In this document: positions 1 to 8,219 of the stretch, in pieces
Numbering within the stretch: position 1 is the first letter of the stretch
How the letters are laid out: each line of letters begins with the position of its first letter
From: Undibacterium hunanense
GTDB taxonomy: Bacteria; Pseudomonadota; Gammaproteobacteria; Burkholderiales; Burkholderiaceae_D
Assembly (NCBI RefSeq): GCF_014284335.1
Contig: NZ_JACOGF010000008.1
Coordinates: forward strand, 1 to 64,000
DNA length: 64,000 nt
Direction of reading: 5' to 3'
Notes under the pieces: model-generated
The model's database searches: none
What the model saw: the letters and a program-made list of their open reading frames with translations, nothing else
Told to the model about the DNA's origin: nothing
Position numbers and translations under genes: made by a program

Positions 1-372
1 CTGTTGCTGTTGCTGTTGCTGTTGATGTTGCCTTTGACGTTTGGGGTTGTTGTTGACTCTAATCCGCTTGGGACGAAGCCATTTGTGTAGTGCAGAAAAT
101 GGAAAAAGAAGGTCCGATGTTTGAGCGAAGCGAGTTGCGGACCTTCCCATTTTTTGCGCTACATAAATGGGCACTCCCGTAGGGAGCGAGTCTGCGGTCG
201 CCTTTCTTTGATTCCGTTCTTTGGCGAAGCAAAGAAAGGAATTCGGCCGCCGGGCCGAGACCCGGCTTGTATCCACGAAGGGCAATCTTTTAATCAAAGT
301 ACGGCAATTCAACAAACGCCACTAGGCTCCAGCCTGCGCTGGAGCGACGATATGATGATTGCCGTTAATTAA
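1..372 (+). repeat. Composite hairpin repeat, copy A (right half, cut by window edge)
   Basis: Modular non-coding repeat in forward orientation. Modules in order: a CTGTTG-type hexamer tract (1-30); a Pu/Py-rich TTGAC tract ending at the conserved ATCCGCTTGGGACGA; hairpin 1 with outer arms 79-94 and 155-170 and inner arms GAAGGTCCG (108-116) and CGGACCTTC (138-146); hairpin 2 around 210-240, with GATTCC..TTTG pairing with CAAAGAAAGGAAT; a GC-rich CGGCC hairpin; and a terminal module with the GCTCCAGC..GCTGGAGC stem-loop closed by GGCAAT/ATTGCC. The same modules recur near 2.3-3.3, 24.8 and 38.2-39.5 kb. Short reading frames here shift between copies and look non-coding. Confidence 0.85.
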
Positions 373-628
373 AAGAAACCCATTCCCAATCTGCCCACCA
401 CACCACTCACAAGCCATCTGATTTTTTCGAGAGAAACCATACTTGACACCCTGTCATCCGCGCGGATCAGCACTTGACCATTCTATGCATTGCACCTATG
501 CAAGATGTCGTTTAAAGTAAAAGCAATGAAAAATTGTCATGCCAATCACAATTCAACAAAGACTGGCACAGCCAAACTCAACACTCATTTTATTAATAGT
601 CTGTAAATTATCATTGTCTGGACCTTTC

Positions 629-2140
629 ATGAAATATCTGAGCGCCAATATCCTGTTCAAAGAAGAAGCTACGGCAAATCACTTTTTTGCCGCCATAGAA
701 CCGCATCTGGAAGCAGATGCATGGACACTCAATAAGTCATTGGCGCGCGTGTCGCCGGCCCTGCCTGCAGATTATTTTGAATTTTCTATCGACCTGTTCA
801 AACAATATCGCAATGCCATCAACATTGAATTTTATTGCGGCACGCGGGACGAATACGAAGAAGTCATCAAAGCCATATTTGCCGCAGGCGCGCATATGCT
901 CAAGCTGCGCGTGAGCGCCGACGAATACAATGAAACTGAACGTTACGCCGCAGGCAAGCGCGTCAAGAAGACCAAGGAATTTGACAAGGAATATGAAAGC
1001 CTGATCATCCCCGACGTCAACCTTGAATTCCATCGTGCCCTTAGCAGATACAATTTTACAAAAGCCATGACCTTGCTTGATCAGGTCGATCTGGCAAATA
1101 TAAAATTTGATGATGAAGTGCTGGTGCCCTTGATTGATGACGTTGCGTCCAGCCAGCTTATGCTGATACTGATAGAACGTGGTGTCATACCCATGAACCA
1201 TCTCGTCTGGGGCACAACACCCTTGTTCGTCCAGGCTGCCAACATGGGGAGTCTGGATGTATTAAAAGCGTTTTTTGAATCAGGCCTTGATCCCTATCTC
1301 GCAGATGACGGTGGTTGCACTGTCTTGCATGCTGTGTTGTGTTGCAACAAACCAGGCGCAATCGCCGCAGCCTGCTATGTCGCAGCGCAATGCGCCGGCA
1401 AGCTCAACCCTATGTCTGAAGATGGCAGTCCTTTATGGGAAGCGTATTACCAGCAATCAAATATGGCGGGGGCCAAATACTTCCGTCAACAAGGGGCACT
1501 ACCCATCGCGCCAGAGGGCTTTTATGACACCTTCTCGCATGAAGAAATCATCGCCGAAGCAGCAAAGCATGGCGACCTGCCTACGCTCAAAGCGCATTTT
1601 ACCGAAACCGACTATGACATCGCCGTGCGCAAAGCTATCTACAGCCAGGCGCTGGAAGTGCTGCAATGGCTGGACAGTGTTAAAAAAATTGATTGGTTGA
1701 GCGTAGCAAAAACGGATATGTTCGATGAAGCTTATTCCCGCGAAATCCTGCTGTTTGAAACACCCTTCATTTTTAGCAGTGGCGACAATGCCGACTTCGA
1801 CTTTGTTGAAATGATCATCGATGCTGTTGCCCACGAGCCCACAACCCTGGACGTCATCGCCGTCTATCTGGCAGGCTATAACGGCACCAGCACACTATTA
1901 CGCAAGCTGGGCAAACTGGGGGCGCGCTTCGTTTCTGCACTGATAGAACATGACGAGCAAGATTACCCCCTATCCATCGCTGCCCGCAGAGGCCACCTCA
2001 ACAACATCGCCGCATTGCTGGAAATGGGAGCCGTTGTCCCTACCTACGAAGATGAAACCCTGGGAGAATATGCGCTGCGAAACATCGACAAGAGCAAAGT
2101 GACGGAAGCGAAAGCCTTGTTTAAGAAGTATGGAGTTTGA
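629..2140 (+). CDS. Ankyrin-repeat-like protein
   Basis: A 503-residue protein with ankyrin-like helix pairs. The clearest are in the middle (TTPLFVQAANMGSLDVLKA, then a GGCTVLHAVL segment) and at the C-terminus (YPLSIAARRGHLNNIAALL). Such repeats mediate protein-protein contacts; the partner is unknown. No signal peptide or membrane segment follows the chosen start. I chose ATG 629 because the upstream ATG at 539 has no ribosome site and adds a low-complexity tail that does not fit; GGACC precedes 629 only weakly, so the start is uncertain. The gene stands alone between two inverted copies of the composite repeat, which suggests an accessory gene. The N-terminal ~180 residues are not recognised. 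Confidence 0.75.
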   Translation: MKYLSANILFKEEATANHFFAAIEPHLEADAWTLNKSLARVSPALPADYFEFSIDLFKQYRNAINIEFYCGTRDEYEEVIKAIFAAGAHMLKLRVSADEYNETERYAAGKRVKKTKEFDKEYESLIIPDVNLEFHRALSRYNFTKAMTLLDQVDLANIKFDDEVLVPLIDDVASSQLMLILIERGVIPMNHLVWGTTPLFVQAANMGSLDVLKAFFESGLDPYLADDGGCTVLHAVLCCNKPGAIAAACYVAAQCAGKLNPMSEDGSPLWEAYYQQSNMAGAKYFRQQGALPIAPEGFYDTFSHEEIIAEAAKHGDLPTLKAHFTETDYDIAVRKAIYSQALEVLQWLDSVKKIDWLSVAKTDMFDEAYSREILLFETPFIFSSGDNADFDFVEMIIDAVAHEPTTLDVIAVYLAGYNGTSTLLRKLGKLGARFVSALIEHDEQDYPLSIAARRGHLNNIAALLEMGAVVPTYEDETLGEYALRNIDKSKVTEAKALFKKYGV

Positions 2141-2262
2141 GGCGATTGGTAGATGCGTTACAGTTGCTATGTCGGAGTTTCAAAAAATGTGGCTTATCCT
2201 GACAGAATCTAAGTCGCTTGCGAGCGGGGCAATAGATGGACTAGAGGAGCTTCTATCTATAA

Positions 2263-2782
2263 ACAGCAATCGTAACATCGTCGCTCCAGCGCAGGCTGGA
2301 GGCTACCGGGCTGGCGCTCCAGCGGCATTCGTTGCATGCTTGAATCGTTATTAAAACGATTGCCTTTCGTAGACACAAATTCGATCTCGGTCAATCAACG
2401 ATAATCATGATGTCGTCGCTCCAGCGAAGGCTGGAGCCCAGCGGCGTTGCTTGCGTGCCGTACTTTGATTAAAAGATTGCACTTCGTGGACACAGGCCGG
2501 GTCTCGGCCCGGCGACCGAGATACTTTCTTTTGCGTCGTCAAAAGCAAGTATCCAAAGAAAAGGCGACCGCAGACTCGCCCTACGGGTGCTTACGCTACG
2601 CTTCAGCATAATTTGTGCGTCGCAAAAAAATGGGAAGGTCCGCAACTCGCCTGCGGCTCAGACATCGGACCTTCTTTTTCCATTTTCTGTGAAGCACAAA
2701 TTACATCGTCCCAAGCGGATTGACGTCAAAAACAACTACAACGTCAAAAACAACCCAAAAGTCAAAACCAACGTCAATACAA
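2263..2782 (-). repeat. Composite hairpin repeat, copy B left arm (inverted)
   Basis: Reverse-oriented copy of the modular repeat. Reading leftwards from 2782 it has the TTGACG tract, the conserved CTTGGGACGATGTAATTTG, hairpin 1 (outer arms near 2611-2625 and 2685-2700, inner GGTCCG/CGGACC), hairpin 2 (GATACTT..AAGTATC type), the CGGCC-type hairpin, then two successive terminal GCTCCAGC/GCTGGAGC modules near 2425 and 2285. It faces copy B right arm head to head across a short centre at about 2783-2820. Confidence 0.85.
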
Positions 2783-2819
2783 CCTCATTCATATTTATTT
2801 AAAGGCCGTCAATTAACGT

Positions 2820-3272
2820 TAGTGTGGGTGTTGCTGTTGCTGTTGCTGTTGCTGTTGCCTTTGACGTTAGGGGTTGTTGTTGACCTTAATCCGCTTGGGA
2901 CGATGTAATTTGTGCTTCACAGAAAATGGATCAGAAAGCTTCGTGTTTGAGCGAAGCGAGTTTCGAAGCTTTCCCATTTTTTGTGACGCACAAATTATGC
3001 TGAAGCGTAGCGTAAGCACCCGTAGGGCGAGTCTGCGGTCGCCTTTTCTTTGGATACTTGCTTTTGGCGACGCAAAAGAAAGTATCTCGGCCGCCGGGCC
3101 GAGACCCGGCTTGCGTCCACGAAGGGCAATCGCTTTAATTAACGACACAGCATACAACGAACGCCGCTGGGCTCCAGCCTGCGCTGGAGCGACGAAGCTA
3201 TGATTGCCGCTTATCGAAAGATACCCATCCCCACCCTAACCCTCCCCTTGAAGGGGAGGGAATTTCAATTGG
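2820..3272 (+). repeat. Composite hairpin repeat, copy B right arm
   Basis: Forward copy. A hexamer GTTGCT tract (about 2829-2858) is followed by the TTGAC tract and hairpin 1, with outer arms 2907-2921 and 2982-2996 and inner AAAGCTTCG (2935-2943)/CGAAGCTTT (2964-2972). Then come hairpin 2 (GATACTTGCTTTTG pairing with CAAAAGAAAGTATC), the CGGCC hairpin, the terminal GCTCCAGC module, and a C-rich tail (3223-3272) containing CCCCTTGAAGGGG. The block 3134-3272 reads as identical to 25377-25515, pointing to recent duplication or gene conversion. Confidence 0.85.
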
Positions 3273-3370
3273 GCCTATAGACAACAATCGCCGTAGGGCT
3301 CAAACCCGGCAGACTCCAACCTGCGCTGGAGCGACGATACTACGATTACCGATCGATAAGCCGCGTCCCC
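3273..3370. repeat. Degenerate extra terminal repeat module
   Basis: A further weak copy of the terminal module lies downstream of the C-rich tail: CAATCGCC, CTCCAACCTGCGCTGGAGC and GATTACCGATCGATAAG. It fills the gap up to the FMN reductase stop codon. Confidence 0.5.
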
Positions 3371-3895
3371 TTAAACCAGCGCCGCCAACGCCGCCACCAA
3401 TTTCTCCTTCAACTCTTCATTCTTCAATTCCTGCTTCTCCACATCAAAATTCTCGTAAAACGTCGGTACAGAAAGACTGGCTTTTAATTGTCCACCAAAG
3501 AACGGTGCGGAGGTCGTAGCAGATGCCAGTACGCTGGCACCGCCGCGGGCGCCGGGGGATGTGGAAAGCATGACCATGGGCTTGCCCTGGAAGACCTTGC
3601 CATTGGCACGGGAACACCAGTCGAACAGGTTTTTATAGGCAGCGCTGTACGAACCGTTATGCTCGGCGAAGGAAATCAGGATGGCGTCACTGCTGGCGAT
3701 CTTGTCCAGAAAAGCCAGGGCCAGCGCAGGTTTGCCGAGATCGGCTTCCTTGTCGACGCTGAAGAGTGGCAATTCATAATCATTCAAGTCCAGCACTTCG
3801 ACATCGGCACCGGCAACCAGGTGGGCGGCATAGGTGACCAGTTGCTTGTTGACGGATTTTTTACTGTTGCTGGCGGCGAAGGCGAGTAGTTTCAT
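3371..3895 (-). CDS. NADPH-dependent FMN reductase family protein
   Basis: A 174-residue single-domain flavodoxin-fold protein, the usual size for the family. The N-terminal AASNSKKSVNKQL segment is the expected FMN-phosphate loop, followed by LDLNDYELPLF and by the FAEHNGSYSAAYKNLFDW segment typical of quinone/chromate/azo reductases of this group. The predicted role is cytosolic NAD(P)H-dependent reduction of FMN or quinone-like substrates; the substrate cannot be told from sequence. It starts 31 bases after the lipoprotein esterase gene on the same strand and may be co-transcribed with it. Confidence 0.85.
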   Translation of the reverse strand: MKLLAFAASNSKKSVNKQLVTYAAHLVAGADVEVLDLNDYELPLFSVDKEADLGKPALALAFLDKIASSDAILISFAEHNGSYSAAYKNLFDWCSRANGKVFQGKPMVMLSTSPGARGGASVLASATTSAPFFGGQLKASLSVPTFYENFDVEKQELKNEELKEKLVAALAALV

Positions 3896-3926
3896 GATGG
3901 CTTTCTGGTTTAATAATCTGGATGCT

Positions 3927-5960
3927 TCAGTTTTTCAATGGTATCAGGTCGATAGGCTTGAGGTAAGCATATTGCCCGGGGACGATGTGATAGCTTTGTT
4001 TATAAGGCTGATAGCCGCTAGCCTTGATCAGCAGTTCATACTGCCCTTCTTTGAGGCCGACGAAAGAAAAGAAAGACTGAAAGCGATAGTCGCGGCCAGC
4101 CAGGTAGGCATCGGCACCACGGTCACGCTCCTTGATATCGTCCTTCGCTGTCAGCGTACGGCTTTCTTTTTCCCCCACCAGGGTGATCGACTCTATCTGT
4201 ATGTCTGGATGCGGTGCACGAAAGCTGCCCGCGGGGTTATCACCAGATTTGACGTCTGCACCTATATACCCTGACAGCACGCCTTGCGGCATGAATGAAA
4301 ATTTCAACTCAGCTTTTTTACTGTTGGTAATGACCACCGGTATGGTCGCCGGTACGGTTTTAAAACCATAGGCAACTACGCTCGCCGTGTATTCACCCGG
4401 CGGGAAAGGCCCCAGTTGTGTGCCACTGTCGCGGGTACTCATGGGCAGTGTGATTTTTTCACGGCTACTGTCGACCGGGGTCAGCAACAACAGGGGATCA
4501 GACTTGGGTATGCTACCTGTAACTTCGTAAGTGAAAGCAATGTTCAGATTGCCACTACTAGCATTGCTGCCATTGTTATTACCTTTATCACCACGTCCGC
4601 CATTCTTTTTGTCGGCAGCAGCAAGCACGGCGGTGTATTGGCGAAATACCTCTGGTGAAGACAGGATGCCGATGTGGCTTTCGTTGAAACCTTTGACCAT
4701 CCTGGCATCTGCCTGAGCATCGGCCCGCAATTCGCTGGCGAGAGTAATGCTGCCATCGGTATTGGCGGAATGCAGCAAGCTATAACTGCCGCCATGGCCA
4801 AAGAACAGATAATAGTCGAGGTCAGGTGGCAGCGGTTTCTGGAACAGGGTTTGTACGAAACGCCCTTTTGATTGCATGTCATTCCATGACGGCACTACCA
4901 CCGGCGAATAGCGCACGCCATTGTCGGCCATGGTGTCGCCACCCCAGGGGGTTGAAAGGGAAACGAAGAGTTTGGCCGCCGGGAATTGTGCGCCATAATT
5001 GCTCAGGAAAGAACGCACCACCATGCCCCCCATGCTGTGCGCGGTGAAGTAGATTTTGTCGAAATGGTAGCGCCTTTGCAGATTGGCCAGTTTCCAGTAC
5101 AGCAGATAAGACATGGAATCCAGAGAAGCGCCGGACGGGTAATAAAAGAACCAGGGCTGGTACTTGCTGCGGTCCAGATGTTCAAAGAAGTATTTCCAGT
5201 CTTGCGGTGAACCGGCAACACCGTGCACAAACAGGACAGGCGTTTTGGCCGGATCGTATTTGTCCAAAAAATAGATATTGCCACCGGCTTTTTTGAAAAA
5301 CTCTACCGGCGTCCAGTAACCGCTCTTGCCGGATTCTGACGAAAATACTGCCTGATCCAGCTCGGCGATCGCCCCCACCTGTGTGCTGTGCAGTTTGCCG
5401 CTGGCCGGTGTCTCGCCAACCATCGTGCCTATAGGTACAGGTACTGAGATTGTAGACGCTGCTGTCTGCGCAGCAGAAATGACGAAATTGAGTTCGGCGA
5501 CCACACCGGTTCCAGATGCCTCAATCGTCGGCGACATATACTGGCCGACAGGTTCACCGGCATCCAGCCTGAGATTGCCGTTCGCGTCACCAAAGGCAAA
5601 CACGCTGTACTGCCCCTTGGGTACGATCAGTTCATAAGCACCTGGCTCATGCAGCACGGTGTAGTGCGCAATTTCCAATCGGCCATCACGTTTTGTGTAG
5701 GCCGCAACGACAACAGGCTTGTCCCATGGCGCATCGCTCGATATGGTGCCGACAAATACCGTGGACGAATAAAAAACCTTGGCTTCGTCATTCAGCTTGA
5801 CGAAGGAACAGGCACTCATGCCACCACACAAGATGAGACAGCTTAGCAATTGCCAATGAAATTTCGGCAGCATCGGCAACATGGGCAGGCGTCGCATCAT
5901 CCTGAAAAATGTCGCTATACGGTGGAAGAAGCGTGCATGATGCTTTACCGGTGCCTGCAT
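3927..5960 (-). CDS. Lipoprotein alpha/beta hydrolase (lipase/esterase-like)
   Basis: About 677 residues from ATG 5960, which has CAGG a few bases upstream; an earlier in-frame ATG at 6005 lacks a good site. A hydrophobic segment ending LILCGGMSAC looks like a lipobox, so the protein is probably membrane-anchored through Cys. A beta-rich stretch follows (GQYSVFAFGDANGN), then a hydrolase core with the oxyanion-type VLFVHGVAGSPQDW and nucleophile motif TAHSMGGMVVRSF (AHSMG). The last ~200 residues contain carboxypeptidase-regulatory-like beta repeats (PGEYTASVVAYGFK and EGQYELLIKASGYQ). The substrate is unknown; a lipid or polyester ester is plausible. Confidence 0.8.
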   Translation of the reverse strand: MQAPVKHHARFFHRIATFFRMMRRLPMLPMLPKFHWQLLSCLILCGGMSACSFVKLNDEAKVFYSSTVFVGTISSDAPWDKPVVVAAYTKRDGRLEIAHYTVLHEPGAYELIVPKGQYSVFAFGDANGNLRLDAGEPVGQYMSPTIEASGTGVVAELNFVISAAQTAASTISVPVPIGTMVGETPASGKLHSTQVGAIAELDQAVFSSESGKSGYWTPVEFFKKAGGNIYFLDKYDPAKTPVLFVHGVAGSPQDWKYFFEHLDRSKYQPWFFYYPSGASLDSMSYLLYWKLANLQRRYHFDKIYFTAHSMGGMVVRSFLSNYGAQFPAAKLFVSLSTPWGGDTMADNGVRYSPVVVPSWNDMQSKGRFVQTLFQKPLPPDLDYYLFFGHGGSYSLLHSANTDGSITLASELRADAQADARMVKGFNESHIGILSSPEVFRQYTAVLAAADKKNGGRGDKGNNNGSNASSGNLNIAFTYEVTGSIPKSDPLLLLTPVDSSREKITLPMSTRDSGTQLGPFPPGEYTASVVAYGFKTVPATIPVVITNSKKAELKFSFMPQGVLSGYIGADVKSGDNPAGSFRAPHPDIQIESITLVGEKESRTLTAKDDIKERDRGADAYLAGRDYRFQSFFSFVGLKEGQYELLIKASGYQPYKQSYHIVPGQYAYLKPIDLIPLKN

Positions 5961-6267
5961 AGTGACCTGTTGTCGGGTGGGGAGTGGATGACACAAATCT
6001 GTCATATCCAACTAATGAAAATTGATGGCGTATTGATGAAATAGATGGAAGCCATTAGAAACCGGTTATTAAAAACCTGTGCAATACTGCACATAAAAAT
6101 TATATCAAATATAACGGTTTTTAAATGTTTTTTTGCAGTGCAATGTAATGCAGGATGCCTGCTTTGGAATTACAATCCATGGCAAAACCAGTTTTCATGT
6201 CTGTTCGTGCTTGCCGGGGACATCACTCCGGCTTCCATATCAGACACATCCGGAAAGGACCATGCAT

Positions 6268-7134
6268 ATGAGTGTCATCAGCCTGATCATCAGCCCGCGC
6301 GTCAAGGATCTTGGAGGCTTTACAGTTGGCCGCATCCTGCCATTTGCCAAACGGCATATGGTGGGCCCATTTATCTTTCTCGACCATATGGGACCAGCCC
6401 AGTTTGAAGCCGGGCATGGCATGGACGTGCGCCCGCATCCGCATATAGGCCTGGCGACGGTCACCTATCTGTTTGAAGGCAATATGTACCACCGTGACAG
6501 CCTGGGGTCGGAACAGGAAATTCTGGCCGGTGCCGTCAACTGGATGACGGCCGGGCGTGGCATCGTGCATTCCGAGCGCAGCAGTCCGGAACAGCGCCTG
6601 CAGACACGTACCCTGCACGGTTTGCAAAGCTGGGTTGCCCTGCCCAAAGAATTTGAAGAAGTAGAGCCAGAATTTCATCACCACGCAGCAGACAGCCTGC
6701 CCGCATTTAACATTGGGCAGGTGGCACTGAAACTGATCGCCGGTTCTGCCTATGGTCATACAGCACCGGTCAAAATATTCAGTCCACTGTTTTATGTCGA
6801 AGCAAAAATGCCAGCCGGTAGCCAGTTGCAGGTGCCTGCCGAATATGCCGAACGCGCCCTCTACCTGGTTTCCGGAGAATTGCGTATCGGTGATGAAACC
6901 ATACAAGAACTGAGCATGCCAGTATTTGAAGAAGGTGCCGAAGTAACGATCACTGCCACCAGCGATGCCCATCTGGTTTTGCTGGGCGGCGCTACGCTGC
7001 CTGAGCAGCGGTATATCTTCTGGAATTTTGTCTCCACCTCTGAAGCACGCATCGAGCAGGCCAAGAACGACTGGAAAGCCGGCCTCCTTGGCAAAGTGCC
7101 GGGTGATGATGAATTCATCCCTCTCCCTGAATAA
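6268..7134 (+). CDS. Pirin family protein
   Basis: A 288-residue bicupin. The N-terminal cupin has the pirin metal site in FIFLDHMGPAQF, DVRPHPHIGLATVTYLFEG and GIVHSERS, giving the His-His-His-Glu set. The C-terminal cupin follows (FSPLFYVEAKMPAGS). Pirins bind Fe or Ni; some act as quercetinases and others as regulators, and sequence does not settle which. ATG 6268 is preferred over ATG 6262 because AAGGA at 6255-6259 then lies 8 bases upstream. The OsmC-family gene follows 29 bases later and is probably co-transcribed. Confidence 0.9.
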   Translation: MSVISLIISPRVKDLGGFTVGRILPFAKRHMVGPFIFLDHMGPAQFEAGHGMDVRPHPHIGLATVTYLFEGNMYHRDSLGSEQEILAGAVNWMTAGRGIVHSERSSPEQRLQTRTLHGLQSWVALPKEFEEVEPEFHHHAADSLPAFNIGQVALKLIAGSAYGHTAPVKIFSPLFYVEAKMPAGSQLQVPAEYAERALYLVSGELRIGDETIQELSMPVFEEGAEVTITATSDAHLVLLGGATLPEQRYIFWNFVSTSEARIEQAKNDWKAGLLGKVPGDDEFIPLPE

Positions 7135-7163
7135 GCGCCATCAATCAACACAGGAACAAGACC

Positions 7164-7568
7164 ATGAGCGACAAAACCATCTCTGCCCACGTCATCGAAA
7201 CGGGCGAAAGCAATTTTGCTGTCGATATCGCCGTATCAGGCCATCACATCAAAGGTGACGAACCGCTGGACGTGGAAGGTGGCAACCTGGGCCCTGCCCC
7301 ATATGATCTGCTGACGGCGGCACTGGGTGAATGCACCGCCATGACCGTGCGCTGGTATGCCCGTCAACATGCATGGCCACTGGACAGGGTGGAAGTCAAT
7401 CTGACCCACCACAAGGAAGGCGTGCAGGATATATTCACAAAAGAAGTCATCCTGCATGGCGCAGAATTGACAGAAGAACAGCGCACCCGCCTGATTGCCA
7501 TCGCAGGCAAATGCCCGGTACACAAGACCATTACCAGCTCACCGACAATCATCACTAGCGCAGGTTAG
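7164..7568 (+). CDS. OsmC family protein
   Basis: A 134-residue OsmC/Ohr-fold protein. The two family cysteines are visible in ALGECTAMTVRWYA and AGKCPVHKTI, and the GPAPYDLLTAALGEC motif is intact. Members reduce organic peroxides or have unknown thiol chemistry in the cytosol; this short form resembles the E. coli YhfA type more than Ohr. AGGAAC lies 8 bases before the ATG. It follows the pirin gene and is closed by a strong terminator at 7629-7664. Confidence 0.88.
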   Translation: MSDKTISAHVIETGESNFAVDIAVSGHHIKGDEPLDVEGGNLGPAPYDLLTAALGECTAMTVRWYARQHAWPLDRVEVNLTHHKEGVQDIFTKEVILHGAELTEEQRTRLIAIAGKCPVHKTITSSPTIITSAG

Positions 7569-7628
7569 GCAAGCAAAAGCAAGCAAACTCAGGCAGGTTC
7601 AAAGAGACACAAGCAGTTTGAACCCCAA

Positions 7629-7664
7629 AGCAAAAAGCCCGGACAGTATCCGGGCTTTTTGCTT
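7629..7664. terminator. Bidirectional intrinsic terminator after OsmC gene
   Basis: A long hairpin with arms AAAAAGCCCGGA and TCCGGGCTTTTT around a CAGTA loop. It ends in T-runs on both strands, so it can stop the OsmC transcript and the convergent small gene. Confidence 0.9.
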
Positions 7665-7666
7665 TG

Positions 7667-7714
7667 CTTATTTCTTCACTTACTTTTTCACTTATTTCTT
7701 CACTTATTTTTTCA
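7667..7714 (-). repeat. 12-bp tandem repeat x4 over the end of a small gene
   Basis: Four units of the form CTTATTTCTTCA in direct tandem. On the minus strand each unit reads in frame as ATG/GTG-AAR-AAR-TAA, so the natural stop (7704-7706) is followed by three more in-frame TAA codons at 12-base intervals. Confidence 0.9.
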
Positions 7715-7982
7715 TCTTGCGACTGCGTCCTGCGGATTCCCGCAGAATGGTGTAGTTCCAGTCATCACTATGCTGGCCACCTGGCGTTGTCACCGACACA
7801 CGAAACATGTCGTTGTCATCTTTCAAACGCTTGCCGGATGCCGTATGTTTTTTGTTGACGTCGCTGCGTTCATACACATCGATCTCAACTTCATTACCCT
7901 CAAGTGCGGCCTGTGACAAGACGGCATCGATAGTCTTGGTTGTATATTCCAGTACGTAGGTCGGGAGTGTGAAACCAGCCAT
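7704..7982 (-). CDS. Small conserved-looking protein of unknown function
   Basis: A 92-residue protein starting at ATG 7982, chosen because AAAGGAGACAAGT gives a near-ideal ribosome site; the in-frame ATG at 8015 has none. It has no signal peptide or membrane segment. It is mixed charged, with a basic tail (AGRSRKMKK) and an EVEIDVYERSDVNKKH segment that looks like a beta-strand pair. I do not recognise the family. It is transcribed toward the OsmC gene and shares the bidirectional terminator. The 3' end coincides with a 12-bp tandem repeat. Strong initiation and sensible composition support a real gene. Confidence 0.7.
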   Translation of the reverse strand: MAGFTLPTYVLEYTTKTIDAVLSQAALEGNEVEIDVYERSDVNKKHTASGKRLKDDNDMFRVSVTTPGGQHSDDWNYTILRESAGRSRKMKK

Positions 7983-8021
7983 ACTTGTCTCCTTTGATAT
8001 GCAACCGTTGCTCATTGTTGT

Positions 8022-8174
8022 TAGAACCTGCTTACGATCTTACTGCGCGAGCGTGATCGGGGCTCATGCGCTGCTCAAAATGCTCATGTACCAGAGTACA
8101 TTCCGCTTTTTGCGCTGCGCTTTATATTACCCTGACTCCCGCTGACGCTCGCTACAGATCGTAAACAGCTTCCT
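8022..8174 (-). mobile_element. MITE-like element, copy 1
   Basis: About 150 bp bounded by inverted ends GAACCTGCTTACGATCT (8024-8040) and AGATCGTAAACAGCTTC (8156-8172), which pair with two mismatches. It is the reverse complement of the element at 54247-54423, sharing ATTTTGAGCAGCGCATGAG and a GTACTC..GAGTAC-type inner hairpin. It has no coding capacity and lies between clpA and the small gene at 7982. Confidence 0.7.
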
Positions 8175-8208
8175 GAAAAGGCCCCGTACAGCTGAGCAAG
8201 TACGGGGC
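8172..8208 (-). terminator. clpA intrinsic terminator
   Basis: Stem GCCCCGTAC (8181-8189) and GTACGGGGC (8200-8208), followed on the minus strand by CCTTTTC. It lies just past the clpA stop codon. Confidence 0.75.
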
Positions 8209-8219
8209 ACACAGGCAGT

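Noticed and set aside
539..628. Upstream start at 539 for the ankyrin gene
   Set aside because: No ribosome site precedes it and the added 30 residues look like translated leader sequence.
2130..2354. 74-codon frame overlapping the ankyrin gene end
   Set aside because: It runs into repeat sequence, has no ribosome site of its own and no plausible composition.
2867..3203. Reading frames inside the repeats (for example with LKRSVSTRRASLRSP) recurring at 2.9, 25.1 and 39.1 kb
   Set aside because: They follow the repeat hairpins, break at different places in each copy and lack ribosome sites, so similarity is explained by the DNA repeat, not a protein.
2263..3272. Inverted repeats around 2.3-3.3 kb considered as an insertion sequence
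   Set aside because: There is no transposase frame between or within the arms; the element is treated as non-coding.
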